A stretch of 64,000 bases of DNA from UBA6049 sp965662345 (GTDB lineage: Bacteria > Bacteroidota > Bacteroidia > Flavobacteriales_G > Salibacteraceae). The notes under the pieces are model-generated. The model saw nothing but the letters and a program-made list of their open reading frames with translations. It made no database searches and was not told the origin of the DNA. This document shows positions 46,201 to 53,513 of this stretch, piece by piece; within the stretch, counting starts at the first letter, position 1; the number at the start of each line of letters is the position of its first letter. Made by a program: the position numbers and the translations under genes. The stretch covers positions 55,032 to 119,031 of the forward strand of contig CBFIHE010000006.1 in the NCBI GenBank assembly GCA_965662345.1, given 5' to 3'.

Positions 46201-46390
46201 TCATATCTGCTAGAGCTTGCTCAAAGGAATTATATGCAGCACTATACTTTTCTTTATCGTACAGTTCTAGTCCTTTCCTGTAGTGCTTTAACTCATTTGT
46301 GTAAACCTCAGTCTCTTGAGCAATAACACTAAAAGAAACAGATATATAGAGCAGAAAACCAATAGCTTGTAAGCCACTTTGTAACCTCAT
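43256..46390 (-). CDS. Large periplasmic tetratricopeptide-repeat protein
   Basis: Product of 1044 residues. A signal peptide (QAIGFLLYISVSFSVIAQ) is followed by some twenty TPR-like units of about 35 residues across the whole chain (KYSAAYNSFEQAL; GMYKEAVPHLEFYGKESP; RTTDALEYMNRVIDNHPNSS; NFPEALNYYTNVLRR). It ends with a strongly acidic tail (EEDLEIDMGVDELDYDALFE). It is a scaffold rather than an enzyme. Translational overlap with the barrel gene at 41445 suggests that the two products interact at the outer membrane. A similarity in kind, not in detail, to the TPR components of T9SS (SprE/PorW) is noted. Family not identified further. Confidence 0.85.
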   Translation of the reverse strand: MRLQSGLQAIGFLLYISVSFSVIAQETEVYTNELKHYRKGLELYDKEKYSAAYNSFEQALADMKEPSGMAYEEATYYKALCALQLFNRDAEYLLKEFVKHYPESPRIKNAFFQLGRYNYRQKQWDEVVLYLSEIDPYDLTPEERSEYYFKQGYAQFREEEYTEAKRNLYRLIDIPGTYHAPANYYYGHIAYEDGNYETALKSFAKLKSDKKFKPVVPYYITQIYYHQERYDSLINYGLPLLEQDKIKRKPEIARLVGESYFNKGMYKEAVPHLEFYGKESPAKTREDDYQLGYAYYKSGDPVNAVATLKKTTYTNDSLAQSANYLIAESYMDAGDKRAALAAYQNTYSLDFDKMLSEESLFNYAKLSYELEFDPYNKAIDAFIKYLETYPNALRSEKAYEYLINIYLNSKNYRAAIASLETTMNMDARFKKVYQQLVYNLAVEQFSGGQHYTSIATFNKSLTEPEDKTLAALANYWKADAYYRERIFHKAIEAYKEFMYEPRAILLPEFYLAHYGTAYSYFQKRDYAKSASWFRKFLAYKEADSLRTNDALIRTGDCYFIQKEYLVALEYYRQAIDLGYRDTDYALYQFALASGVVKRDEDKLAALQRMEKEYPNSGFIDAALYELGRTYVAQNRTTDALEYMNRVIDNHPNSSYKRRAMVSTGLIYYNMDRNDEALTIFEKVVEENPNYADSKEALRGIQNIYKESGDVSGYESYISTLAFMNISDGSLDSLNYESTELQYMAGNCSEAITGFQRYLGKFDQPIFYLNASFYLAQCLYKSGNFPEALNYYTNVLRRPTSKFTEPALEKASYINFITNQFDVAAKQYARLYDLANYPENKERAIIGLMQSYYEYGSYQKADSVAHLVDQLTALDERLLDQSSFIHAIAMLEVGKADSARNLFMQLADSSKSEYAAHGLYLTAESLYEEDLLDSSETVIFQLVNFTPTYDTYLAKGLILLSDVYLAKDDPFQAKATLESIIENYTGDDALKREAEDKLQRLLNENSPPEPQPEEDLEIDMGVDELDYDALFEEELPVEEPNQNNE

Positions 46391-46533
46391 ACGTGCCAGT
46401 ATTTATCAACTCGTAAAAGTACGTGGCACTCACGCCTTTAGCTTTTATGTGTAGTATTAGTTTTCAACATGACAGCGTTAACGCATTGCAAGCTTTACAG
46501 GGGCTTCAACCCATCAACTCAAAATTGAAATGC

Positions 46534-46541
46534 TAAATTTG
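46534..46541 (+). promoter_or_regulatory. Promoter core for the ftsE-like gene
   Basis: TAAATTTG (TAnnTTTG), 16 nt upstream of the ATG at 46558. Confidence 0.45.
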
Positions 46542-46557
46542 TTCAAATTCACCATTC

Positions 46558-47229
46558 ATGAGCAACGGACCTGTAATTAAGCTTAAAGACGTTAAGATAT
46601 ACCAAGAGAAAGTATTGATTCTCAGTGATGTGAATATAGAAATTGAGAAAGGTCAATTTGTTTATTTGGTAGGCAAGACAGGTAGCGGTAAAAGTAGTTT
46701 ACTCAAAACGCTTTATGGAGAATTGCCCTTAAAGGAAGGTACAGGTAGTGTAGCTGAATTCAATCTTAAAAAATTGAAATACAAGGAGATACCGTTTCTT
46801 CGTAGAAAGTTGGGAATTGTTTTTCAAGACTTCCAACTGTTAGGAGACCGTTCCGTAAATCAAAACCTAGTTTTTGTGATGAAAGCCACGGGCTGGACAG
46901 ACAAGACGGAAGTAAAGAATAGGATGCAGGAGGTGTTGGAATTAGTTGGGCTGCAAGATAAAGGAGCTAGCATGCCACATGAACTTTCTGGTGGTGAGAA
47001 ACAAAGGGTGGCCATTGCAAGAGCTTTAATCAATAAACCAGAAATTATTTTGGCAGATGAGCCAACTGGGAACTTAGACCCAGAAACCTCTGAGCGGATT
47101 ATTCATCTCTTGTCAGACATTAGTATGAGTGGCACGGCTATTTTAATGGCAACACACGATGCTGTTCTCATGGAGAAATACAAGTCTAAAACCATCCAAT
47201 GCGAAGATGGTAAAGTAATCATGTCTTAA
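46558..47229 (+). CDS. ftsE: FtsE-like ABC transporter ATP-binding protein
   Basis: ABC ATPase of 223 residues. Walker A GKTGSGKSSLLKTL, Q-loop GIVFQDFQLLGDRSVNQNL, signature LSGGEKQRVAIARAL, Walker B ILADEPTGNLDPE and the H-loop His in ATHDAVLM. The YQEKVLILSDVNIEIEKGQF start and the FQLLGDRSVNQNL Q-loop are typical of FtsE, which with FtsX activates peptidoglycan hydrolases at division. No ftsX is adjacent, so a LolD-type export ATPase is possible. The end of the gene forms a small stem (ATGTCTT / AAGACAT) with the start of the glycosyltransferase gene 8 nt downstream. Confidence 0.9.
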   Translation: MSNGPVIKLKDVKIYQEKVLILSDVNIEIEKGQFVYLVGKTGSGKSSLLKTLYGELPLKEGTGSVAEFNLKKLKYKEIPFLRRKLGIVFQDFQLLGDRSVNQNLVFVMKATGWTDKTEVKNRMQEVLELVGLQDKGASMPHELSGGEKQRVAIARALINKPEIILADEPTGNLDPETSERIIHLLSDISMSGTAILMATHDAVLMEKYKSKTIQCEDGKVIMS

Positions 47230-47237
47230 CTAAAGAC

Positions 47238-48119
47238 ATGTTTTCGGTTTTAATACCCGTACAGAATTATGACGTATCGTCTTTGGTTAAGGCGATCATC
47301 TCGGATAGTGCCAATTCAGAGATTCCAGTAGAAATTATAGTCTCTGAAGATGGAAGCGAGCCATCAATGTTCTCTAAGAATGCGGAGCTACATGCTTCTG
47401 GACATATAAAGCATCTTGTTTTTGAGAAGGAAAGAGGTAGGAGTGCAAATAGAAACGGATTGGCAGCAGAGGCTTCCAATGACTATCTACTCTTTATTGA
47501 TGCAGACTCAGCTATTCGCCCTGGTTTCCTTAAGAACTATGCGAACTCAATAAATAAAGCAGAGGTACTAGTAGGAGGTACGGCTTACTCTAAGGAACAA
47601 AAGACTACAGCAACATTACTCCGCTGGCGCTATGGTATCAGAAGAGAAATGATAAGTGCTAGCGAGAGAAACAAGGCGCCTTATAATTCTTTAACTGCGA
47701 ATAACTTATGCGTGAAGAAGAGCGTTTTTCTCAAGATACTTTTTGATGAAAGCATTACCCGTTATGGTCATGAGGATACCTTATTTGGTTTTGCATTACG
47801 AGATGCTGGTACATCGCTTTTACATATTGATAATTCGGTTTTGCATCTTGGACTAGAATCAAATGGCAGATTTGTAGAGAAAACCTACACTGGTATTCAA
47901 ACCTTAGTAAAGCTCTACAAGGCAGGAAAGGTAGGAGTTGATGATGTGCGTTTACTTCGCTTTTATTATGATTGGAACCACAAGGGCCTAGGTCTTTTAC
48001 TCAATGCTTTGGGCAGCTTTATTGGTTCCGCAGCCAAAAAGAATTTACTTTCTGGAGATCCTAAACTGTCCGCCTTAGACTTTTACAAGTTAGTTGTTCT
48101 ACACAACGAACTAAAGTGA
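47238..48119 (+). CDS. Glycosyltransferase family 2
   Basis: GT-A-fold enzyme of 293 residues: MFSVLIPVQNYDVSSLVKAI, EIIVSEDGSEPSM, the donor/metal motif LLFIDADSAIRPGF (DxD-like) and GHEDTLFGFALRDAG in the acceptor half. It probably builds a surface glycan. It starts 8 nt after the ftsE-like gene, and the start codon lies in the short stem noted there. The 3' end overlaps the convergent GT4 gene by 9 bp. Confidence 0.88.
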   Translation: MFSVLIPVQNYDVSSLVKAIISDSANSEIPVEIIVSEDGSEPSMFSKNAELHASGHIKHLVFEKERGRSANRNGLAAEASNDYLLFIDADSAIRPGFLKNYANSINKAEVLVGGTAYSKEQKTTATLLRWRYGIRREMISASERNKAPYNSLTANNLCVKKSVFLKILFDESITRYGHEDTLFGFALRDAGTSLLHIDNSVLHLGLESNGRFVEKTYTGIQTLVKLYKAGKVGVDDVRLLRFYYDWNHKGLGLLLNALGSFIGSAAKKNLLSGDPKLSALDFYKLVVLHNELK

Positions 48120-49205
48120 GCTGTATATAGAACATAGCCTGTTGGCATCTTTAGTAAAGTTGTGCTTTAAACGTGCCTCGCTAGCTTGATTGGATAGGTG
48201 TAGGTATCGCTCTTCATCCTCTAGAACAGTTTTTAAGCCATGGGCTATCGTTTCGGGTTTTATATCTTCAATTAATTGAGCCACTTCAAAAGACTCGTTA
48301 AATAGTTGATATTCTGGGTATTTCATGGCTAGTTGTGGCATGCCAGCATGCATATAATCAAAAAACCTATTGGCCAAGCTGAATTTGTGACTCAACCCTC
48401 CATCCGCAAACAAGGTTATACCTATTGCAGCTTTTGCAGTTATTTTTCTAAGTTGTGCAGGCTCAACGTATCCTTTAAATTCAATGCGATCAGCTAAAGA
48501 TTCAGCTTTAGCTAGGGCTACCAGCTCTCCATGGATGTCTCCTAAACCACAAATAATTAAGCGATAATTGGGAAGGTATTTCATGGCAACCACTAATTCT
48601 CGTAAACCACGACCTTCATTTACTGCGCCCTGGTAGAGAATGTAACTCTTTCTCCTTTGGATGTCTGCTTTAGCCAAAGGTTCTAGAAGCCTGGTTACAT
48701 TGCGCACGATTTCAAAAGACAATTTGTACTCTTCTTGGAATAGCTTAGCGTAGCCTTTAGATACAGTATAAGCACGACTTGCTTTTGGCAGACAATAACG
48801 CTCTATCTGTTTCCATATCTTTTTAATAAAGGGCCTGTCAACTATTTCTTCTTGTTCTGTGAAATACTCGTGTGCATCATAAACAAGAGGCGCATTTTCA
48901 CGCATAGCGATGAAGGTACACGGTAAAATAGTGTCTAAATCGCAGGCATTGTAGATATCAAATTTGTTACGAAGTAGATAGAAGAACAGCCGAATATTGT
49001 ATTCTGCATAGAATAAGAAACCAGATTCGAAGAAGCCATTGAGGTGTACCTGTTCGTAAGGCTTTTCACTGAAAGGTTTTGAATGTGGTCTTTTTCTGCC
49101 CACCAAAGTAACCGCATAACCGCATTCACTTAATGCGCTACATATGCGAATCATTCGCTGATCGTAATTCAAATCCGTAGTAACGGTACAAACTATTCGC
49201 TTCAT
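48111..49205 (-). CDS. Glycosyltransferase family 4
   Basis: GT-B-fold enzyme of 364 residues: RIVCTVTTDLNYDQRMIRIC, DAHEYFTEQEEIVDRPF, AYTVSKGYAKLF, LLYQG-like YILYQGAVNEGRGLRELV, LIICGLGDIHGELVALAKA and FFDYMHAGMPQLAM. It transfers a sugar from a nucleotide donor to a glycan or lipid acceptor. The ATG at 49205 overlaps the formyltransferase stop (ATGA), fixing the start over an in-frame TTG at 49223 and making the two an operon. Confidence 0.9.
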   Translation of the reverse strand: MKRIVCTVTTDLNYDQRMIRICSALSECGYAVTLVGRKRPHSKPFSEKPYEQVHLNGFFESGFLFYAEYNIRLFFYLLRNKFDIYNACDLDTILPCTFIAMRENAPLVYDAHEYFTEQEEIVDRPFIKKIWKQIERYCLPKASRAYTVSKGYAKLFQEEYKLSFEIVRNVTRLLEPLAKADIQRRKSYILYQGAVNEGRGLRELVVAMKYLPNYRLIICGLGDIHGELVALAKAESLADRIEFKGYVEPAQLRKITAKAAIGITLFADGGLSHKFSLANRFFDYMHAGMPQLAMKYPEYQLFNESFEVAQLIEDIKPETIAHGLKTVLEDEERYLHLSNQASEARLKHNFTKDANRLCSIYSSL

Positions 49206-49975
49206 TGAATTTCGTTTTTCCAATTAGGCGTTAGCTCCACTTTTTCTCCATCAACTATGGCATAGGGAGGAGGAAAAGGCGGGAAATAGGTTGCACGTAT
49301 ATGTCTGTCAATTTTTTCTTCAGGCCAAGAAAGGTCAATCTGTTTTATCCCTGCCATTTCATTTCTAAAGTGCAAAGATGTGCCTCTTTCTTTTAAAAGG
49401 TACTTCTGCTCAACAGGAGTAAACCTTCCGTTGAAGATAGATTTGATGCTATTTGCAAAAAGGTCTTTACTTGCTTCTAAGGTTAGGTTGTAGAGTTCAT
49501 GAACAACGCATTTCTCAGGAATAACAAAACGTTTTTCAGCAAGAATAGCACCATTGTCTATGCCCGCTTCCATCTTGTGTAACGTAGTACCGAATTCTTT
49601 TGCTTGATCTAGTATGGCAAATGAGAATTGATTACAGCCTCTATACTCGGGTAATGGGGCCATGTGCAGATTTATAGCTAGAAGATTGGCGCAATCTAGG
49701 TGCTGTTGCATTAAAATTTCGTGGTACTGAACAGATACGATAAAGTCGAGGCTTTCAATATTAAAAAGTGATTGAAGACTAGTTGAGGTTGGAACGCCAT
49801 GGTGTTTTGCAACATCGGCTACTGTTTCTTCATTTAAAGAAAGTGACCGGTTATTGGTCAAAACCAAAACCACTTCAATATTTAAATCTATACGGTTCGT
49901 CAACAACGTATTTAAGCAAAAGGCACCAATGGCTTTACTTCCTAGAAAAGCTACTCTTCTTACGTTGTTTTTCAT
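49202..49975 (-). CDS. Formyltransferase family protein
   Basis: Folate-dependent formyltransferase fold of 257 residues. N-terminal Rossmann start RRVAFLGSKAIGAFCL. The catalytic segment INLHMAPLPEYRGCNQFSFA contains the Asn and His, with the Asp in KMEAGIDNGAILAE. It is too short for a full Fmt (about 315 residues) and lacks the Fmt C-terminal domain. In an operon with a GT4 glycosyltransferase, N-formylation of a nucleotide sugar for a surface glycan is the more likely role. The ATG at 49975 is chosen because a promoter core ends 6 nt upstream. Longer in-frame starts would be upstream of it. Confidence 0.82.
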   Translation of the reverse strand: MKNNVRRVAFLGSKAIGAFCLNTLLTNRIDLNIEVVLVLTNNRSLSLNEETVADVAKHHGVPTSTSLQSLFNIESLDFIVSVQYHEILMQQHLDCANLLAINLHMAPLPEYRGCNQFSFAILDQAKEFGTTLHKMEAGIDNGAILAEKRFVIPEKCVVHELYNLTLEASKDLFANSIKSIFNGRFTPVEQKYLLKERGTSLHFRNEMAGIKQIDLSWPEEKIDRHIRATYFPPFPPPYAIVDGEKVELTPNWKNEIQ

Positions 49976-49981
49976 GGCAGG

Positions 49982-49989
49982 CAAACGTA
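49982..49989 (-). promoter_or_regulatory. Promoter core of the formyltransferase gene, abutting the ATG
   Basis: Minus-strand TACGTTTG (TAnnTTTG) followed by 6 nt and the ATG at 49975. Short-leader or leaderless arrangement. Confidence 0.4.
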
Positions 49990-50067
49990 CTATTTCCCGC
50001 TTTGTGTTGCACAGTTTTAGGTTCATAACTCCAAGACAATGACTATTAAATGGGGTGCACAAGCCTT

Positions 50068-50075
50068 TAAATTCG
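50068..50075 (+). promoter_or_regulatory. Promoter core for murB
   Basis: TAAATTCG (TAnnTTCG), 18 nt upstream of the murB ATG. Confidence 0.4.
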
Positions 50076-50093
50076 CATATAGTCTAAGAGTTT

Positions 50094-51110
50094 ATGGATA
50101 TTATTCGTAATCAGTCGCTGCGCTCGTTCAACACATTTGGTATGAACGTGCTTGCAGAATCTTTTGTATCAGTTACAACGCAAGATCAAATGGCAGAGGC
50201 CACTACCAATGCCTTGAAATTAAACAAGTCTTTATTCTTGCTCGGGGGTGGTAGCAATGTGCTACTTCGCGGTAATGTTTCTGGGCTAACCGTTCACAAT
50301 GCAATTAAAGGTGTTGAGGTAATAAGCTCTGATGCGAATAGGGCAATAGTTCGCGTTGGAGGTGGAGAAGAGTGGCATCAATTTGTGCTTTGGTCTATAG
50401 AGAGGGGGTTTGGTGGAGTAGAAAATATGAGTTTAATTCCTGGTAGTGTTGGTGCGGCACCCATGCAAAACATTGGTGCATATGGAGTAGAGCTTAAGGA
50501 TGTATTTCATGTACTAGAAGCGGTTGATGTCCACACGGGAGAGGTCCATAGATTTGATGCAAGCACATGTGAATTTGGCTACAGAACAAGTATTTTTAAA
50601 ACCAAGGTAAAGGGACGTTATGCTATCACCCATGTTGAATTCGCACTTCAAAAGAATCCCGTTTTTAATACTTCATATGGAGCTATTGAGGCTGAGCTGG
50701 AGGCGATGAAGGTTACTAATCTTTCAATTAAAGCCATTAGTGATGCGGTCATTAATATTAGAAGAAGTAAACTTCCAGATCCAAGAGAGATAGGGAATGC
50801 TGGCAGCTTTTTTAAAAACCCGGTCGTTGAAGAAGGTGTATACAACACTATCAAAAAGAACTTCCCGAGTGCACCAGGATATCCTGCAGGGAAAGGCATG
50901 ATTAAACTACCTGCAGGTTGGTTAATAGAACAAGCTGGCTGGAAAGGAAAAACCTTTGGCACTTACGGAGTGCACAAAAAGCAAGCGCTGGTTTTAGTAA
51001 ACTATGGTGGCGCAACCGGAGAAGAAGTGTTTAAGTTGAGTGCGCAAATCTTAGAAGATATCCAAGCCAAGTTTGGAGTACTACTTGAGCGCGAAGTAAA
51101 TATTATGTAG
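50094..51110 (+). CDS. murB: UDP-N-acetylmuramate dehydrogenase
   Basis: FAD- and NADPH-dependent enzyme that completes UDP-MurNAc for peptidoglycan (338 residues). FAD domain: RSFNTFGMNVLAESFVSVTT, LLGGGSNVLLRGN and SLIPGSVGAAPMQNIGAYGV. Catalytic Ser in GNAGSFFKNPVVEEGVY; C-terminal GWLIEQAGWKGKTFGTYGVH and ILEDIQAKFGVLLEREVNIM. This is the type I form. The 3' end overlaps the convergent methyltransferase gene by 8 bp. Confidence 0.97.
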   Translation: MDIIRNQSLRSFNTFGMNVLAESFVSVTTQDQMAEATTNALKLNKSLFLLGGGSNVLLRGNVSGLTVHNAIKGVEVISSDANRAIVRVGGGEEWHQFVLWSIERGFGGVENMSLIPGSVGAAPMQNIGAYGVELKDVFHVLEAVDVHTGEVHRFDASTCEFGYRTSIFKTKVKGRYAITHVEFALQKNPVFNTSYGAIEAELEAMKVTNLSIKAISDAVINIRRSKLPDPREIGNAGSFFKNPVVEEGVYNTIKKNFPSAPGYPAGKGMIKLPAGWLIEQAGWKGKTFGTYGVHKKQALVLVNYGGATGEEVFKLSAQILEDIQAKFGVLLEREVNIM

Positions 51111-51927
51111 TCTTTTCTGCTACGACTATATCTTGAAAATCAAAAGAGTTAGGGGCGCTACTCCAGCTTCCTGGTAAGAAATGCTTTAAGGTGAACCCGT
51201 TTTCCTCTAGAAGTTGATTCTTCAAATAATGCTCTTCATAGGCTACGTTAGCTGCGGTTACTTTATCATCCATCAATGTATGATTCTCTCTTTTGAATTT
51301 GAATTCAAAATCGGTTCCAATCATGTGTTTCTTAGAGGCATCTGATAGAATAAAGAACGTAGAGAAGACTTTCCCCCCTGGTTTTAAGACACGAGCAATT
51401 TCTTGCATGTAATGCTCAACTTCATGGGCAACCATATGAGTAAACACACTGGTAAGAAATACGAGATCAAATGAATTGTCTTCGTAGGGGAACTTGAAAA
51501 TGGATGCATCTGCACCTGAATCTGTGTACAGGTCGTTTTTCAACTCCACATAAGTAAAGTTAAAGTTTGAATGCTCTTTGGTGATATTCTCTTTACACCA
51601 AGTTACGCCAGTTTCAACAACATCAAACCCTTCATAAGAGCCTGAGCTCAAATAGCGAGTAAGAGGTCTAGCCATTCTGCCTATTCCACTCCCAACATCT
51701 AGTACTCTGTGATTTGGTTTTAGGTTGGCATATTCCTTAAAGTACTCTAGAAAGGTATCGCCTTGCGCTACAAAATTACCTGAACCCGTGAAGATCATTC
51801 CTTTGGGCGGCACTAATTCTGGGCGAGTACCTGTTATGTTTTCCCAAAGGTCAATAGGGAAAAATAGAGCTCTCCTAATAAAGTAGCGTTGGCTTATTGG
51901 TAATCTGTAAAATAGCTTTCTGAACAT
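51103..51927 (-). CDS. Class I SAM-dependent methyltransferase
   Basis: Product of 274 residues with the SAM-binding glycine motif VLDVGSGIGRMARPLTRYL, the motif II acidic turn SYEGFDVVETGV and the post-III segment FDLVFLTSVFTHM. ARVLKPGGKVFSTFFI completes the fold. The N-terminal 30 residues are basic and aromatic (RKLFYRLPISQRYFIRRALF) and may sit at the membrane surface. The substrate is unknown. It follows mdh on the same strand after a terminator and needs its own promoter or read-through. Confidence 0.85.
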   Translation of the reverse strand: MFRKLFYRLPISQRYFIRRALFFPIDLWENITGTRPELVPPKGMIFTGSGNFVAQGDTFLEYFKEYANLKPNHRVLDVGSGIGRMARPLTRYLSSGSYEGFDVVETGVTWCKENITKEHSNFNFTYVELKNDLYTDSGADASIFKFPYEDNSFDLVFLTSVFTHMVAHEVEHYMQEIARVLKPGGKVFSTFFILSDASKKHMIGTDFEFKFKRENHTLMDDKVTAANVAYEEHYLKNQLLEENGFTLKHFLPGSWSSAPNSFDFQDIVVAEKTT

Positions 51928-51943
51928 AACTGCTAAAAAGAAG

Positions 51944-51966
51944 AAAACCCCGCAAAGCGGGGCTTT
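51944..51966 (-). terminator. Terminator after mdh
   Basis: CCCCGC-AAA-GCGGGG flanked by A and T runs, 36 nt beyond the mdh stop and upstream of the methyltransferase gene. Confidence 0.82.
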
Positions 51967-52001
51967 CTGTCAAATACAAAAGTCTTTCGCAAATTTTGCG
52001 A

Positions 52002-52934
52002 TTAGATATCCATGCCGTCTAGCACATCTTTTACACCTCTAACTGCTTTTTCACTTTCTGCAAGAAGGGCTTTTTCATCGGCATTCAAATCCAATTCAAT
52101 GATGCGCTCAATGCCGTTTTTCCCAAGAATAACAGGTACCCCTAAATAGAGGTCGTTAATACCGTATTCACCAGTTAACCATGTACAAACAGGGAAAACA
52201 CGCTTCTGGTCACGAACAATTGCCTCAGCCATTTGTGCAGCAGCTGCACCTGGAGCGTACCATGCAGAAGTGCCTAGTAGCTTAACTATCTCTCCGCCAC
52301 CAACTTTGGTGCGATCTACAATAGCATCAAGCTTGGCACTATCAATTAATTCTGTTACTGGAATACCACCAACAGTAGTGTATCTAGGAAGCGGAACCAT
52401 AGTATCTCCATGACCACCCATTAATACCGCCTGAATGTCTTTTGGAGATACGTTTAATTCCAGCGCCAAGAATGAACGATAGCGTGCAGTATCCAAGATA
52501 CCTGCCATACCAAATACCTCTTTAGAGTCTTTACCAGCAGATAGGTATGCTTGGTAAGTCATTACGTCTAACGGGTTAGAAACTACAATGATTTTTGCAT
52601 CGGGAGAATACTTAACCACATTTTCGGTTACAGACTTCACAATCCCAGCATTGGTAGCGATTAGATCATCTCTGCTCATCCCTGGTTTACGTGGTAGACC
52701 AGATGTGATTACTACTACTTCTGAACCTGCTGTTGCTGCATAATCGTTGGTAGAACCAATTACACGAGAATCATACAAGTTAATGGGAGAGGTTTCCCAC
52801 ATATCCAAAGCCTTACCTTCGGCAAATCCTTCTTTGATATCTACGAGTACAACCTCGTTAGCTATTTCATTGTGAGCTAATACGTTAGCGCAAGTAGCGC
52901 CTACGTTTCCTGCTCCTACAACCGTTACTTTCAT
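52002..52934 (-). CDS. mdh: Malate dehydrogenase
   Basis: NAD-dependent TCA-cycle enzyme of the LDH-like group (310 residues). Rossmann glycine motif VTVVGAGNVGATCANVLA, then ITSGLPRKPGMSRDDLIATN with the substrate-binding arginines, VSNPLDVMTYQAYLSAGKD, the active-site His in MGGHGDTMVPLPRYTTV and the GTSAWYAPGAAAAQMAEAI helix. Arg in the active-site loop (GLPRKPGMSR) supports malate over lactate. It has its own promoter core 41 nt upstream and a terminator behind. Confidence 0.97.
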   Translation of the reverse strand: MKVTVVGAGNVGATCANVLAHNEIANEVVLVDIKEGFAEGKALDMWETSPINLYDSRVIGSTNDYAATAGSEVVVITSGLPRKPGMSRDDLIATNAGIVKSVTENVVKYSPDAKIIVVSNPLDVMTYQAYLSAGKDSKEVFGMAGILDTARYRSFLALELNVSPKDIQAVLMGGHGDTMVPLPRYTTVGGIPVTELIDSAKLDAIVDRTKVGGGEIVKLLGTSAWYAPGAAAAQMAEAIVRDQKRVFPVCTWLTGEYGINDLYLGVPVILGKNGIERIIELDLNADEKALLAESEKAVRGVKDVLDGMDI

Positions 52935-52975
52935 TTTTTATGGTTTAACGTTTTCCGTGTTGTTGAATTCTCGTG

Positions 52976-52983
52976 CGAATTTA
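52976..52983 (-). promoter_or_regulatory. Promoter core for mdh
   Basis: Minus-strand TAAATTCG (TAnnTTCG), 41 nt upstream of the mdh ATG. Confidence 0.4.
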
Positions 52984-53093
52984 ATCAATCAAGGCGGGTT
53001 TAAGTGTTGAAAAGTCAATAACTTGAAACAACTTTTGAGGATTTGTACCGTCTATACTTCAGTTGTATATTGGGCAATTCTAGTAATACTATC

Positions 53094-53513
53094 ATGAGGA
53101 TTGGATTTCTTTTATTTTTCTGGTTTTGTTTATGGGCTGGCACTGCCGATGCACAGTCTGTTGAAGATTTGGTAAAGGATGCATTAGGTGGGGATTACCA
53201 GCAGTTAAAGCAAAACAATCCTGATAGCCTTTATTGGCTAGAGTATTGGGTTGAACATGGGCAAGCCACCATGAAAGACGTTCCAGCTTACAAATTGAAT
53301 GGATTGAAGCCGCTTAGTGAATTGACATACGCAGATGGTACAAAGCCTTTTGCAAATAGTCAGCACACTCAATCTTTTAATAGACTAAAGTTTCCCAACC
53401 CAAAAGATAATCGGTTTGCAGTTCTCTACCGTATAGACGACACTGCAGATGTATTTGTAATTAGACCTGTAGCTGAGGTGAAGTTGGAATTTGAAGAAAG
53501 TTATGGGAAGTAG
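53094..53513 (+). CDS. Small secreted protein of unknown function
   Basis: Product of 139 residues with a clear signal peptide (MRIGFLLFFWFCLWAGTADA). The mature part is soluble (VEDLVKDALGGDYQQLKQNN; YKLNGLKPLSELTYADGTKP; NRFAVLYRIDDTADVFVIRP). I do not recognise the family. The ATG at 53094 is chosen over an earlier TTG because the signal peptide then starts correctly. It overlaps the large T9SS protein gene by 11 nt and is probably cotranscribed with it. Confidence 0.7.
   Translation: MRIGFLLFFWFCLWAGTADAQSVEDLVKDALGGDYQQLKQNNPDSLYWLEYWVEHGQATMKDVPAYKLNGLKPLSELTYADGTKPFANSQHTQSFNRLKFPNPKDNRFAVLYRIDDTADVFVIRPVAEVKLEFEESYGK

Noticed and set aside
43256..46390. Repeated periodic structure suggesting a CRISPR-like or tandem DNA repeat
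   Set aside because: The period comes from degenerate TPR units at protein level; the DNA is not repeated.
49202..49975. Formyltransferase gene as the cell's methionyl-tRNA formyltransferase (fmt)
   Set aside because: Too short, lacks the C-terminal Fmt domain, and is coupled to a glycosyltransferase instead of def or other translation genes.
51987..52001. TCGCAAA-T-TTTGCGA inverted repeat at the mdh stop
   Set aside because: Lies at the end of the coding region beside a stronger terminator; no regulatory position.
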